Positions 53,373 to 62,336 of a stretch of 64,000 nucleotides of DNA are shown here, one piece after another. The DNA is from Chrysiogenes arsenatis DSM 11915 (GTDB taxonomy: Bacteria; Chrysiogenota; Chrysiogenetes; Chrysiogenales; Chrysiogenaceae): the NCBI RefSeq assembly GCF_000469585.1, contig NZ_AWNK01000008.1:52934-116933 (forward strand). The letters are read 5' to 3'. The position numbers and the translations under genes are program-made. The notes beneath the pieces were generated by a model. It saw only the letters and a program-made list of their open reading frames with translations. It was not told where the DNA came from and made no database searches. How positions within the stretch are numbered: the stretch's first letter is position 1; every line of letters starts with the position of its first letter.

Positions 53373-56332
53373 TACAGTGCTCCCAATGTCTTCAGCGATG
53401 CCGCCGTGACCGCAAGTTGATAGATAATCTGCGTCACATCTTTCCAGATAGAGATGCCACTTGTCGTCCGAATTTCTGGTAGAACAACTATGCTCGTCCC
53501 TTTTTCAATGCCGGATTTGCGCGATGTCAGCCACCAGCCGCCCGCAGCAAGGCTATCGCCATTGCTGGCAGAGCCGTCAGGGCGAATCACAATAACATTT
53601 TTGGTGTCTGCGGTGGGACCAAACCCGCCAGCAAGGGCGAGGTAACCGTCAAGATCAATATCAGGTCGCCAAACAATAGTGGTGGGGTTCAGCACCTCGC
53701 CCATAATGGAAACCGTGTCAGTAAACGAGGGAATATGCAGCGTGTCTTTATCTTTCAATGCAATATTGTAGGGTGAGTTTTTCAACGATTCTAGATCCTG
53801 AGGGATGTCCATCGCAACGCGACCAATTGGCGTAAACTCTTGCGCCTGACGGTCAATTTGATCAACGTACTGCAGAATGCGTTGTTTATCTTCGGCACGC
53901 TCACCCACTTGCGCGGCTTCAAGACTTTGCACCGTTAACTGTTGCTTAATGCGCGCCATTGATTCGCGCATTTGCCGGATCTGCTGTTCACGAACCTCCT
54001 CACGAGCAAAAACCGCACCACGCACGAAAGCCTTCTCGGTAAAGCCACCAGCACGCGTCAATATTGATGCCAAGGTTTCGCCATCCTCTATCGTATATTC
54101 GCCAGGATATTTGACCTGCCCCGAAAGCGTAACCGTTTTACGATCAAACCAGTTGGGAATGCGGAAGATGTGGACCTCATCATAGGCACTTAAAACAGTA
54201 TGAGAAGTCTCCGCATACGTAATATTATCGACGATTTTTTGGCGACCTTGCGCCGTGATCACATGGCGCACCAGTTCAATCTTTAACGGATCCGCTTTTT
54301 CGGTGATGCCGCCCGCGACTTGGATAAGGTCATGCAATGAACTTTCCGACGTAATCGGGTATGTTCCGGGGTCGCGCACTTCACCGAACACAGAAGCGGT
54401 TGCAATAGGCACACGATCGAAGAAATTATAAAACGTCACTTCATCATACGGCTGCAAGATAAAGTCAGGCTCATTCTCCATGTCGACCACTCGCACCGAT
54501 GGTTCGGTGCCATTTTCCCCGTAAGAAAGTACTTGCACTCGCTGACGGTCGACCGACAGTTTCGTTTCGAATATCTGTTCCGTATCTCGCAGGGAAATTT
54601 GTTGCAGCCGAGAAGTCATTTTCGCATCAGTCAAGCTCGCGTCGTCAGCATCCTGCTTTGTGAACGCCTTTTCGGTAATGCTGGCGTGCTTGATTCCCGC
54701 AGCGTTCAGAGCATCTGCCAGACCCATTCCCGATACAAACCGTACTTTTCCCGGGCGACTCACTACTTTACCGCGGACAAACACATACGGCTCTTCGTGA
54801 ATGGCAGTTTGGTTAAATACGTACACCTCGTCACGATGTTTCAGCGCAATATCGTGCGCGGCATCACCTTGCAATGCTAAAGCAAGGTTGACCCGCAAAA
54901 GCGATTCGCGATGCATATCGTCAAGCCGCTTTACAATCAAGTAATCCATGTACGTTGACGGAAGAAAAGTTCCCTCATGTCCGGAGCGCTGGATTTCCTG
55001 ACGGAACAGTGCGCCTAACGTCGATCCCTGTGGAATTTCGCGCAGGCCAGGGCGCACCACGTTTCCGGCCAGCGTTACCCCAAGAATATTCCCCGTATCG
55101 ACGGGGTAGACATACAACTGGTCGCCGTCAAGCAGGCGAGTTGATGTATCCTTTGGCCAGTCGATAGTCCTAACAGCCAAACGTTCCGCCTGTTGATCGA
55201 CACGACGAAGCTCAATGCCACGCTGCGAGGCACCAGCCAGGAAACCACCCGCCAACGCAATAAGCTCGTCTAACTCTTCGCCAGATTTTAGCTCAAACAC
55301 TGCCCGATGCTTTACCATCCCCGCCACGCTTACCAAGCGGTGCGCCGACGGCACAAATACCACATCGCCACTTTGCAGTAAAAACTCCGATCCGCTCGCT
55401 CCTTTGCGAATCAGATCATATAAGTCAACCGTATGTACTACCTTGCCACCGCGCCGTATGCTGATCGCACGCAGGGAGCCATACTCGCTGACCCCTTGGG
55501 CGGACAAAATCGCTTCCTTCACCGTGGAAAGCGAAAGAAGATTGTAGGCACCCGGTGCCGTTACTTCGCCTGTCACCGTCACCTGAATCGAAGAAAAACG
55601 TTCCATGGTCAACGCAACACCGGAGTTCGGATACGCTTTTTCTACAATATCAGCGAGCAACACCTTCACATCAGCAAACGACATTCCGCCAACTTGCACG
55701 GGGCCGACACGTGGAATCATTAAATTCCCACTCGCTTCCACCTGCAAAGAGAAGTTTTGCGAATTCACCCCGTAGAGATACACCCCTAAAACATCTTTCG
55801 GGGAGACGATATACGAGTCGGGAACCGGCAATGCGCTCGGGTCAAATTCTGAAGAACTTTCAAAAAACTGGATTCCATAGCGCGGAAGCGTCTTTTGCAA
55901 TTCCTGATGCACCTGCCGCTCATACAGCTTGGCTAAAAAATCGTCCGCCGGAACATACGTGAGTGGCGTTTGGCGCAGCGAAGGATACGTCGCTAATTTT
56001 TTCACTTTTTCTGCAGAATCAAGCTCCTGTTGGAGCATGAGAGCGTCCAAAGTCGCCTGAGAGGACAAAAGCGTTTCTGGCGCGCCTGCTCCTTGACGGT
56101 CTCTTTGCGAAGATTCTGCTTTTATTGCGGTGGCTGGAGTTTGCGCACTGCTCGCAGTGTTAGCCCCCTGATTTGCTAACATCCGCTGCACTTCCGGAGC
56201 ATTCAGCAAAGCTGGGTTTTGTGAAATCATTTCGAGCGCCCGCTGCTGATCAGCCGCGCTCAGTGCCCATGCCGAAGAAGTGCTCACAAAAACGAAAACG
56301 CAAAGAGAAAAGAACATAACCAAAAAACGCAT
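53372..56332 (-). CDS. Large SLBB-domain polysaccharide export protein (Wza-like)
   Basis: Outer-membrane/periplasmic export channel. Seen: a signal peptide (about 1-23), an N-terminal low-complexity region, a Poly_export domain (DSYIVSPKDVLGVYLYGVNS), and several SLBB repeats (such as VTVTGEVTAPGAYNLLSLST, VFGEVRDPGTYPITSESSLH, VTLSGQVKYPGEYTIEDGET). At 986 residues it is far longer than E. coli Wza (about 380) because of the extra SLBB copies. Mature N-terminus has no lipobox Cys. 22 bases downstream of the barrel gene. Confidence 0.9.
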   Translation of the reverse strand: MRFLVMFFSLCVFVFVSTSSAWALSAADQQRALEMISQNPALLNAPEVQRMLANQGANTASSAQTPATAIKAESSQRDRQGAGAPETLLSSQATLDALMLQQELDSAEKVKKLATYPSLRQTPLTYVPADDFLAKLYERQVHQELQKTLPRYGIQFFESSSEFDPSALPVPDSYIVSPKDVLGVYLYGVNSQNFSLQVEASGNLMIPRVGPVQVGGMSFADVKVLLADIVEKAYPNSGVALTMERFSSIQVTVTGEVTAPGAYNLLSLSTVKEAILSAQGVSEYGSLRAISIRRGGKVVHTVDLYDLIRKGASGSEFLLQSGDVVFVPSAHRLVSVAGMVKHRAVFELKSGEELDELIALAGGFLAGASQRGIELRRVDQQAERLAVRTIDWPKDTSTRLLDGDQLYVYPVDTGNILGVTLAGNVVRPGLREIPQGSTLGALFRQEIQRSGHEGTFLPSTYMDYLIVKRLDDMHRESLLRVNLALALQGDAAHDIALKHRDEVYVFNQTAIHEEPYVFVRGKVVSRPGKVRFVSGMGLADALNAAGIKHASITEKAFTKQDADDASLTDAKMTSRLQQISLRDTEQIFETKLSVDRQRVQVLSYGENGTEPSVRVVDMENEPDFILQPYDEVTFYNFFDRVPIATASVFGEVRDPGTYPITSESSLHDLIQVAGGITEKADPLKIELVRHVITAQGRQKIVDNITYAETSHTVLSAYDEVHIFRIPNWFDRKTVTLSGQVKYPGEYTIEDGETLASILTRAGGFTEKAFVRGAVFAREEVREQQIRQMRESMARIKQQLTVQSLEAAQVGERAEDKQRILQYVDQIDRQAQEFTPIGRVAMDIPQDLESLKNSPYNIALKDKDTLHIPSFTDTVSIMGEVLNPTTIVWRPDIDLDGYLALAGGFGPTADTKNVIVIRPDGSASNGDSLAAGGWWLTSRKSGIEKGTSIVVLPEIRTTSGISIWKDVTQIIYQLAVTAASLKTLGAL

Positions 56333-56354
56333 GTGATAACCTCTTTAGGGAATT

Positions 56355-57445
56355 TTAATAATTGTAAGCCCATGTCAGGGCAAGACCGGCATAGCCGTAC
56401 ATTTTATCGAACTGACCGTAGGAGAACTCATTATACAAAAAGTTCACTTCGCCAAGAAGGTTGTTCGTGTACGCTTTCCCTTCCAACGTAATCGCCAAAT
56501 TATCATTCAACAAATAATGCACTTGCCCTGTAAACATATTGTTTATCGTAAAACCGTTGCCAATCCGGTCGTCAATATCGCGATCTACTGCGATAAAACG
56601 GTAATAGCCCGCCACAATCCAGTCATCCCATATACGCCAATCTAGCCCTAGGCCGAGCGCATAATGTGTTTGATCATAGCCAAGTTTATCAATATATCCT
56701 TTGAGAAACGAAAGATCGGATTGGAATTCAGATTCGACTGTGGTTTGACCGTATTCGACATACCCTGAACCAACTATGTTACGTGTTAGCGCGATCCCAC
56801 CAAGCAAGCGTGCAAAGTAAGTAGTGTCTTTAACGCCAGAAAGAGTGAGAGAAGAGGAGAGAAAGCCGGGCTGCGCAAGCTGAGGATCGGTAATCGAAAA
56901 ACTTGGCGTAGTAATCTTTCCCTCGTTCGGAAACCATGTGTACTGACCCAAAGCGATAGAGTTGGTTCCGGTATCGGACAATCTTACCTTCAAATTATCC
57001 CCACGGTTAAAGCGTTGGCCGCCTTCTAAAGCAAGCGTAAACGGCTTGCTGTCCAGCAAGCGATACTTTAACGCCATCGTACTTTTAAACACATTGAGCG
57101 TGTCACGCGAGTAATCAATTTCCGGAAAATCAATCTCTCTCCGTGAAATTGCAACGCATCCGTAAAGCCGAAATTTAACGTTAAGCCGTACGACTGGTAA
57201 TCCCCCAACGAACCTAGCTGCGATGAATTATTGCGCTGCGCATCGGTAAGTTGCGTGTCACGAATATCAAATACATCAATATTATCATCAACACGGTGAA
57301 AAGAACCCGTCAGCTCCATCCGCCCCTTACTGAGGGTGTAGGGAAGGGGTTTATTCCAATGCAATCCCGGCTCAGCGGCCAGCGCACCACCCGCTGTCAA
57401 TAAAACACAACAACAAGAAACTCGCAAATACCCTCTTATCTTCAC
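56355..57445 (-). pseudogene. Outer-membrane beta-barrel protein, frameshifted in a GA repeat
   Basis: The 5' frame (57068-57445) has a signal peptide (MKIRGYLRVSCCCVLLTAGG...ALA) and early strands; the 3' frame (from about 57135) continues EIDFPEIDYSRDTLNVFKST to a final strand ending AYNY, as in outer-membrane barrels. The frames join if one GA unit is removed from the GAGAGAGA tract at 57134-57141 (minus strand), giving about 362 residues. First gene of the export operon; probably works with the SLBB channel. May be phase-variable or dead. Confidence 0.72.
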
Positions 57446-57686
57446 TTTCCCCCCATAATAAAGGCGATTATATTGCCAATAGCGCTATACCATGTGCGAC
57501 AAGGCCAATGGTCTTTTAGCGGAAGTCGCTCAGCGTGTAAAGCGACAAGGCACCTTTATGAATCATTTTTTTCAATTAAATTGCATTTAAGGTGTTGCAA
57601 TCAGGTGAAGACTCTTTTATGTTGATCACACTTTGTAGGGTCATTTTTTCGAAGTGATTGAATATTTCCAATTGGAGGAGAGTTTT
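57446..57686. promoter_or_regulatory. Divergent intergenic region, barrel and lipoprotein genes
   Basis: 241 bases with no gene. AT-rich towards the lipoprotein side. Candidate -35/-10 elements exist (for example TTGATC at 57620 and TTGAAT near 57657), but no operator was recognised. GGAGGAG lies eight bases before the lipoprotein ATG. Confidence 0.35.
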
Positions 57687-59268
57687 ATGAAGAAACGTAC
57701 ACTATTGTCTCTGTCGGTCGCTGCTCTTGCAGCAAGCTCGTTGGTTGTTGGTTGTGGTGGGGGAAGTGGAGGGAGTAACCCTGATACTACAGTTTCAGGA
57801 GCCTCTTAATGTTGTTGGTCAGTCAAGCATCATCAAAGGTGCAGATATTTATGTAAATAATGTCGCTGTTGATAGCACTGACGCTACAGGCAAACGCACT
57901 CTCGCCTCTGTTGTAATGAACTCTGAAATCGCAGTTGAGGGTGGCATTATCGGCGCAACGGGTCTCAATTTTACAGGTAAGTTCGTTACCACATATGAGA
58001 CTATTGAAACTTTTGTCACTCCGATATCAACTGCTTATTACTACACGCAAGACCCTGCTCTTGCGTCAGCAAAAAATACTGACACAGTAAACACTAGCGA
58101 TAACGCTATACTGAACATCAAGAAACAGTCCTTGCAAATTGCAAAAGCAGCTGAAGCTCTAGCTGGCGCCGCAACTACTAACCAAACTGCAGCGTATTCA
58201 GCCTTATTCCGGGCAATGGCCAATAAAGCCAAAGGGAAATTTGATTCGACCGATAGTAATGGTTTGGATACTACAGACATGCTGAGCAGTGACATTATCA
58301 AAACAGCGCTTAGCGTAAATGATACTCAAGCTGCGCAACTGACCAAAGTAGCTTCAGTTGTATCGACTGTATTTGGAGGCATCGACAGCGCAGACCTCAA
58401 TGGAGCCAAGTACGCTGCAGCATCCGCCTATGCCGCAACAATCGCAAACCAGGCAAGCTCGCTTAAAGACACCAGCGATGACGCGCTAAATACTATCGCA
58501 ACTAGCGCAGCAGCTCTGGTCAATAACATTACCGCACAGATAATAGCAAGCACAGGGACAGATACGTCAGAAAGAGTTAATCTTGACCTTACCAACTACA
58601 ACATTAGCTTAGACACAACCGAAGCGCCTTCCAGCGGAATAATCTTTACCCCACAAGCAACTGTAACCAAAGTTGCACTCAATTCGCCAACAGCGGCCAT
58701 AGCAGTTGACTCAGATGGCGAACTAGAAACTGGCCTGATGACCTACGGATTAGATCCACAAGCAAAGCTATATATTGCGCTTGACAGCTTTGAATCGGGC
58801 CAAACAACTATGTCACTTGCTCTTGAACTTACTAAAGGCGATAGCGAGTTAAAGATCATTGCGAACGATGTTGCCAAAATCACTGCCAATAGCAGCAATA
58901 AAGTAACTGCAGCTAGTGTCAACACCGGCGCATCCATCGACTACAGCATCAACTATAAAGGTATTGTTTTCACTCCTAACACTCTAACCTATGACGGCAC
59001 TTGGATGAATTCCCTTATCACGTTGGATACGATTGATTCACATTCTGACGCTCTTCGCGTTAACATTGGACAAATCATAGAAAATGCTGACACTGCTGTT
59101 GGGACAGTGAGTGTTGACAGCCTTGAAAACGGAATTTATGATGTCAAAATTTTAGTAGATGGTGTTGAACTTGGCCGCGGCGCTAAAGTTTGGAATAATA
59201 CGACCATAACGATCGGAAATAAGAGCCTTACGGGGTCAAAGGTAACCGGAACTGTTAATCTACACTGA
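57687..59268 (+). pseudogene. Secreted lipoprotein, one frameshift near the N-terminus
   Basis: ATG 57687 (GGAGGAG upstream) reads MKKRTLLSLSVAALAASSLV then the lipobox VVGC and a Gly/Ser-rich linker, ending at a stop after VSGAS. One base out of frame, the long frame continues PLNVVGQSSIIKGADIYVNN for about 490 residues of Ala/Thr/Ser-rich beta and helical sequence. The total of 1582 bases is not divisible by three. Without the frameshift it would be a ~526-residue surface lipoprotein of unknown role. Confidence 0.72.
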
Positions 59269-59300
59269 TATCCGGCAGTATCGACCATAACGCCAAAACG

Positions 59301-59338
59301 AAAAGGTGAAAGAAGGAAACTTCTTTCACCTTTTTTTA
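59301..59338 (+). terminator. Intrinsic terminator of the lipoprotein gene
   Basis: Perfect 15-base stem AAAAGGTGAAAGAAG / CTTCTTTCACCTTTT with a GAAA loop, followed by a T-run. Lies 33 bases after the stop codon. Confidence 0.9.
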
Positions 59339-59362
59339 ATGGGATTTATTTTTTTTATCTTC

Positions 59363-59423
59363 GGGAAGTATAATAGGGGAAGTATAATAGGACACCCAAG
59401 TTGATGATTGACCCATTTTCTCT
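59363..59423. repeat. GGACACCC repeat unit left of the small gene copy
   Basis: Tandem GGGAAGTATAATAG followed by GGACACCCAAGTTGATGATT and GACCCATTTTCTCT. The same unit lies at 59631-59666 on the other side of the first 51-codon gene and again at 60024-60082 before the full transposase. Confidence 0.8.
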
Positions 59424-59463
59424 ATTGAAGCAATGATGACTGCTTCAACAAGGAGGCTCGCGG

Positions 59464-59619
59464 ATGGAAGATATAAAAGACGCTACGACTTCTTCTGCAG
59501 AAGCTGACGAAGGTCTGCGTGAAAATCGCGCACAGATTCCCCGTTTATTTACATTTGCTATGACTTTTTCGGCAATATCTATGGTTAGCCTAGTAGGAAA
59601 AATAATGGATATATTTTAA
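59464..59619 (+). CDS. 51-residue single-TM membrane protein, duplicate copy
   Basis: Opens with MEDIKDATTSSAEADEGLRE and has one TM helix near the end (FTFAMTFSAISMVSLVGKI). Differs from the copy at 61321 at three of 51 positions. AAGGAGG lies nine bases upstream. The duplicated segment (59424-59619) includes about 40 bases of leader. It is framed by direct GGACACCC repeats. Family unknown. Confidence 0.6.
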   Translation: MEDIKDATTSSAEADEGLRENRAQIPRLFTFAMTFSAISMVSLVGKIMDIF

Positions 59620-59711
59620 TCAAAAGCAAATAGGACACCCAAGTTGATGATTGACCCATTTTCTCTTTTCAGGTAAGTTTCAAATCATCCTGAGTCAATA
59701 AGGAGTTCAGC

Positions 59712-59939
59712 ATGACCATCGCTCGCAATCAACAGGTTTTCCTCGACTCAACTCCATATTATCACTGTATCAGTCGCTGTGTGCGTCGTGCATTTTTGTG
59801 CGGCGAGGATGTGGTGACTGGTCAAAATTTCGACCATCGCAAGCAATGGATCATTGACCGCATGCTAATGCTTTCTGGTATATTTGCTATCGACGTGTGT
59901 GCATATGCTCTTATGAGCAATCACTACGGGAGAAATTAA
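59712..59939 (+). pseudogene. Truncated copy of the Y1 transposase gene
   Basis: Same sequence as the first ~73 codons of the gene at 60125, including about 75 bases of leader. It diverges exactly after the codons for MSNHY, between the two His of the HUH motif, and ends GRN stop. It cannot be catalytic. Confidence 0.88.
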
Positions 59940-60082
59940 CAGGACACCCAGGGGAAGTATAATAGGACACCCAAGTTGATGATCAATGAGATAATAGGAC
60001 ACCCAAATCGAGTACCCAAATAGTATAATAGGACACCCAAGTTGATGATTCCCAAGTTGATGATTGACCCATTTTCTCTTTT
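59940..60082. repeat. Array of ATAATAGGACACCC repeats
   Basis: Four GGACACCC cores (59942, 59965, 59997, 60031), most within ATAATAGGACACCCAAGTTG, some followed by GATGATTGACCC. Two further cores lie at 59390 and 59633. The units are uneven in length, as from repeated slippage or partial insertions. They precede the full transposase gene. Confidence 0.82.
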
Positions 60083-60124
60083 CAGGTAAGTTTCAAATCA
60101 TCCTGAGTCACTAAGGAGTTCAGC

Positions 60125-61144
60125 ATGACCATCGCTCGCAATCAACAGGTTTTCCTCGACTCAACTCCATATTATCACTGTATCAGTCGTTGTGTGCGTC
60201 GTGCATTTTTGTGCGGCGAGGATGTGGTGACTGGTCAAAATTTCGACCATCGCAAGCAATGGATCATTGACCGCATGCTAATGCTTTCTGGTATATTTGC
60301 TATCGACGTGTGTGCATATGCTCTTATGAGCAATCACTACCATTTGGTACTGCGAGTTGATGTTGAACAAATAAACCGTTGGAGTGATGAAGAGATTTTA
60401 GAGCAATGGTGTAAGCTTTTCTCTGGCAATACTATAGTGCAAAAGCATCGTGCAGGTGACGCACTCGATAGCTACCAGCAACAGAAGTTGCAAATAATGA
60501 TCACGGAATACCGACGTCGGCTGTGCGATATTTCGTGGTACATGCGTTCTTTGAATGAAAGCATCGCGCGGCAAGCGAATTTGGAGGATAATTGCACTGG
60601 GCGTTTCTGGGAGGGGCGCTTTAAGTCGCAGGCACTCTTAGATATGCAAGCGGTGTTAACATGTATGGCATATGTTGATTTAAATCCGATTCGCGCGGGG
60701 ATTGCAGTTTCGCCGGAGCGATCTGATTTTACTTCTATTCAGGCGCGGATTCGCCTGTGGGCATTGCAAGAGGGGGAAACGGCGCTTGGTCGAGTTGAAG
60801 TTCCCAACTCCTTTCGTCCAGCGATGTTGCTCCCTTTTGATGATAACAATAACGACAATATGGCGCTACCGTTTACGTCGCACGGCTACTTTGAGTTAGT
60901 GGACTGGATTGGGCGCTGTGCTCGGCCAGATAAACGGGGCGCGATTGCAGAAAGTGCGCCGGATATCCTTTTGCGACTTGGAATTGAGCCGGAATTTTTC
61001 CTGAAGCAGATGCGGAGTCGTCACGGTTTCCATGCGATGATGGGTACGGTGAGCCATCTGCGGGAGGCGGCACAGCGTTGCGGTAAGCGTTGTGTGCGCG
61101 GTATCGGCGTTGCTAAAAGGCTTTTTGGTAAAGAATCAGCGTAA
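60125..61144 (+). CDS. Large RAYT-like Y1 (HUH) transposase
   Basis: 339 residues. Seen: [20 protein letters not shown], the HUH motif ALMSNHYHLVLRV, and GRFWEGRFKSQALLD with MAYVDLNPIRAGI, diagnostic of the long RAYT-like COG1943 group. AAGGAG lies eight bases before the ATG. Not related closely to the small RAYT at 6868. A hairpin CAGCGTAA-CAT-TTACGCTG (61137-61155) covers the stop codon. Surrounded by its own repeat family. Confidence 0.9.
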   Translation: MTIARNQQVFLDSTPYYHCISRCVRRAFLCGEDVVTGQNFDHRKQWIIDRMLMLSGIFAIDVCAYALMSNHYHLVLRVDVEQINRWSDEEILEQWCKLFSGNTIVQKHRAGDALDSYQQQKLQIMITEYRRRLCDISWYMRSLNESIARQANLEDNCTGRFWEGRFKSQALLDMQAVLTCMAYVDLNPIRAGIAVSPERSDFTSIQARIRLWALQEGETALGRVEVPNSFRPAMLLPFDDNNNDNMALPFTSHGYFELVDWIGRCARPDKRGAIAESAPDILLRLGIEPEFFLKQMRSRHGFHAMMGTVSHLREAAQRCGKRCVRGIGVAKRLFGKESA

Positions 61145-61320
61145 CATTTACGCTGTGAAGATATTTCGATCCTGTGTCGTTGATCCTAAAACAACAAGAC
61201 CACGTATAATCTCTAGCGCTACCTGCAGTAGTTATTCATTGTGATATTTTTTCACTTCATGTTTCCCTGATTTTTGCTACAATTGAAGTTAAGATGTCTG
61301 CATCAACAGGGAGGCTCCCG

Positions 61321-61476
61321 ATGGAAGATATAAAAGACGCTACGATTTCTTCTGCAGAAGCTGACGAAGATCTGCGTGAAAATCGCGCACAGATTCCCCA
61401 TTTATTTACATTTGCTATGACTTTTTCGGCAATATCTATGGTTAGCCTAGTAGGAAAAATAATGGATATATTTTAA
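61321..61476 (+). CDS. 51-residue single-TM membrane protein coupled to uppS
   Basis: Opens MEDIKDATISSAEADEDLRE, with one TM helix (FTFAMTFSAISMVSLVGKI) and a short tail. Start at ATG 61321 because GGGAGG lies eight bases upstream; an in-frame ATG at 61294 has no such site. The TAA overlaps the uppS ATG (TAATG), so uppS is translationally coupled. Not recognised as any known family. A near-identical copy lies at 59464. Confidence 0.7.
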   Translation: MEDIKDATISSAEADEDLRENRAQIPHLFTFAMTFSAISMVSLVGKIMDIF

Positions 61477-62189
61477 TGAATCCCCCTCGTCATATCGGCA
61501 TTATTATGGATGGTAACGGACGCTGGGCACAACAGCGCGGCGTGGAAAGAACGGAAGGTCACCGCCAAGGGCTCGAAACGGCACGTGAAGTTATCAAACA
61601 TGCCGCAGCAGTCGGTGTCCCATTCCTGACACTCTACGCGTTTAGCACTGAAAATTGGAGCCGCTCACCGCAAGAAGTGACCTTTCTCAACATGGCACTC
61701 AAAAATTACCTTATCAGTGAGCTTGCGATGATGCAGAAAAATAATATTCGGTTTCGCCCGATCGGTCGCGTAGCCGACTTTACTCCAGACGTGCAGGAGT
61801 TGCTAGCACATACGATTGCAGCGACCAGCCAAAACACCGGAATGACTCTTGTACTTGCGATTTCATATGGTGGTCAGCTAGAAATTGTAGATGCCATAAA
61901 ATCCATTGCGTTAGAGGTTCGGGAAGGGGCTTTAGATATCGACCTCATCACACAACAAACCATTTTTGACCATCTCTATTTCCCTGAGCTTGGAGCTTGT
62001 GATTTTATTATCCGCACGAGTGGTGAGTGCCGTTTAAGTAATTTCCTCACGTATCAATCAGCATACAGTGAGTTTTACTTTACTTCCGTATTATGGCCTG
62101 ATTTCACAACAGATCATTTTGACGAAGCGCTTGCGGTATACCACTCTCGCGAACGCCGCTTTGGTAAGGAGAATTCTGCCGAGCATTAA
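61476..62189 (+). CDS. uppS: Undecaprenyl diphosphate synthase
   Basis: Makes the C55 lipid carrier for peptidoglycan and surface glycans by cis-prenyl transfer. Seen: HIGIIMDGNGRWA with catalytic Asp12, GHRQGLET, FSTENWSRSPQEV, and the substrate-binding IIRTSGECRLSNFL with SEFYFTSVLWPDF. 237 residues, normal length. Coupled to the small membrane-protein gene upstream. Essential in most bacteria. Confidence 0.96.
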   Translation: MNPPRHIGIIMDGNGRWAQQRGVERTEGHRQGLETAREVIKHAAAVGVPFLTLYAFSTENWSRSPQEVTFLNMALKNYLISELAMMQKNNIRFRPIGRVADFTPDVQELLAHTIAATSQNTGMTLVLAISYGGQLEIVDAIKSIALEVREGALDIDLITQQTIFDHLYFPELGACDFIIRTSGECRLSNFLTYQSAYSEFYFTSVLWPDFTTDHFDEALAVYHSRERRFGKENSAEH

Positions 62190-62336
62190 AGGGATGTTCA
62201 AATCCAAGCTGTTGTTACCAATTCGTTCTCGCAAAACCATTACTAGCACTCCCCTTTCCAAATAGTGTATATTGGCGTAGATTCATCTGCGATGCGCTCG
62301 TAGAACCGCAATAAATCTGCATCAAGGGGGAGAAGC

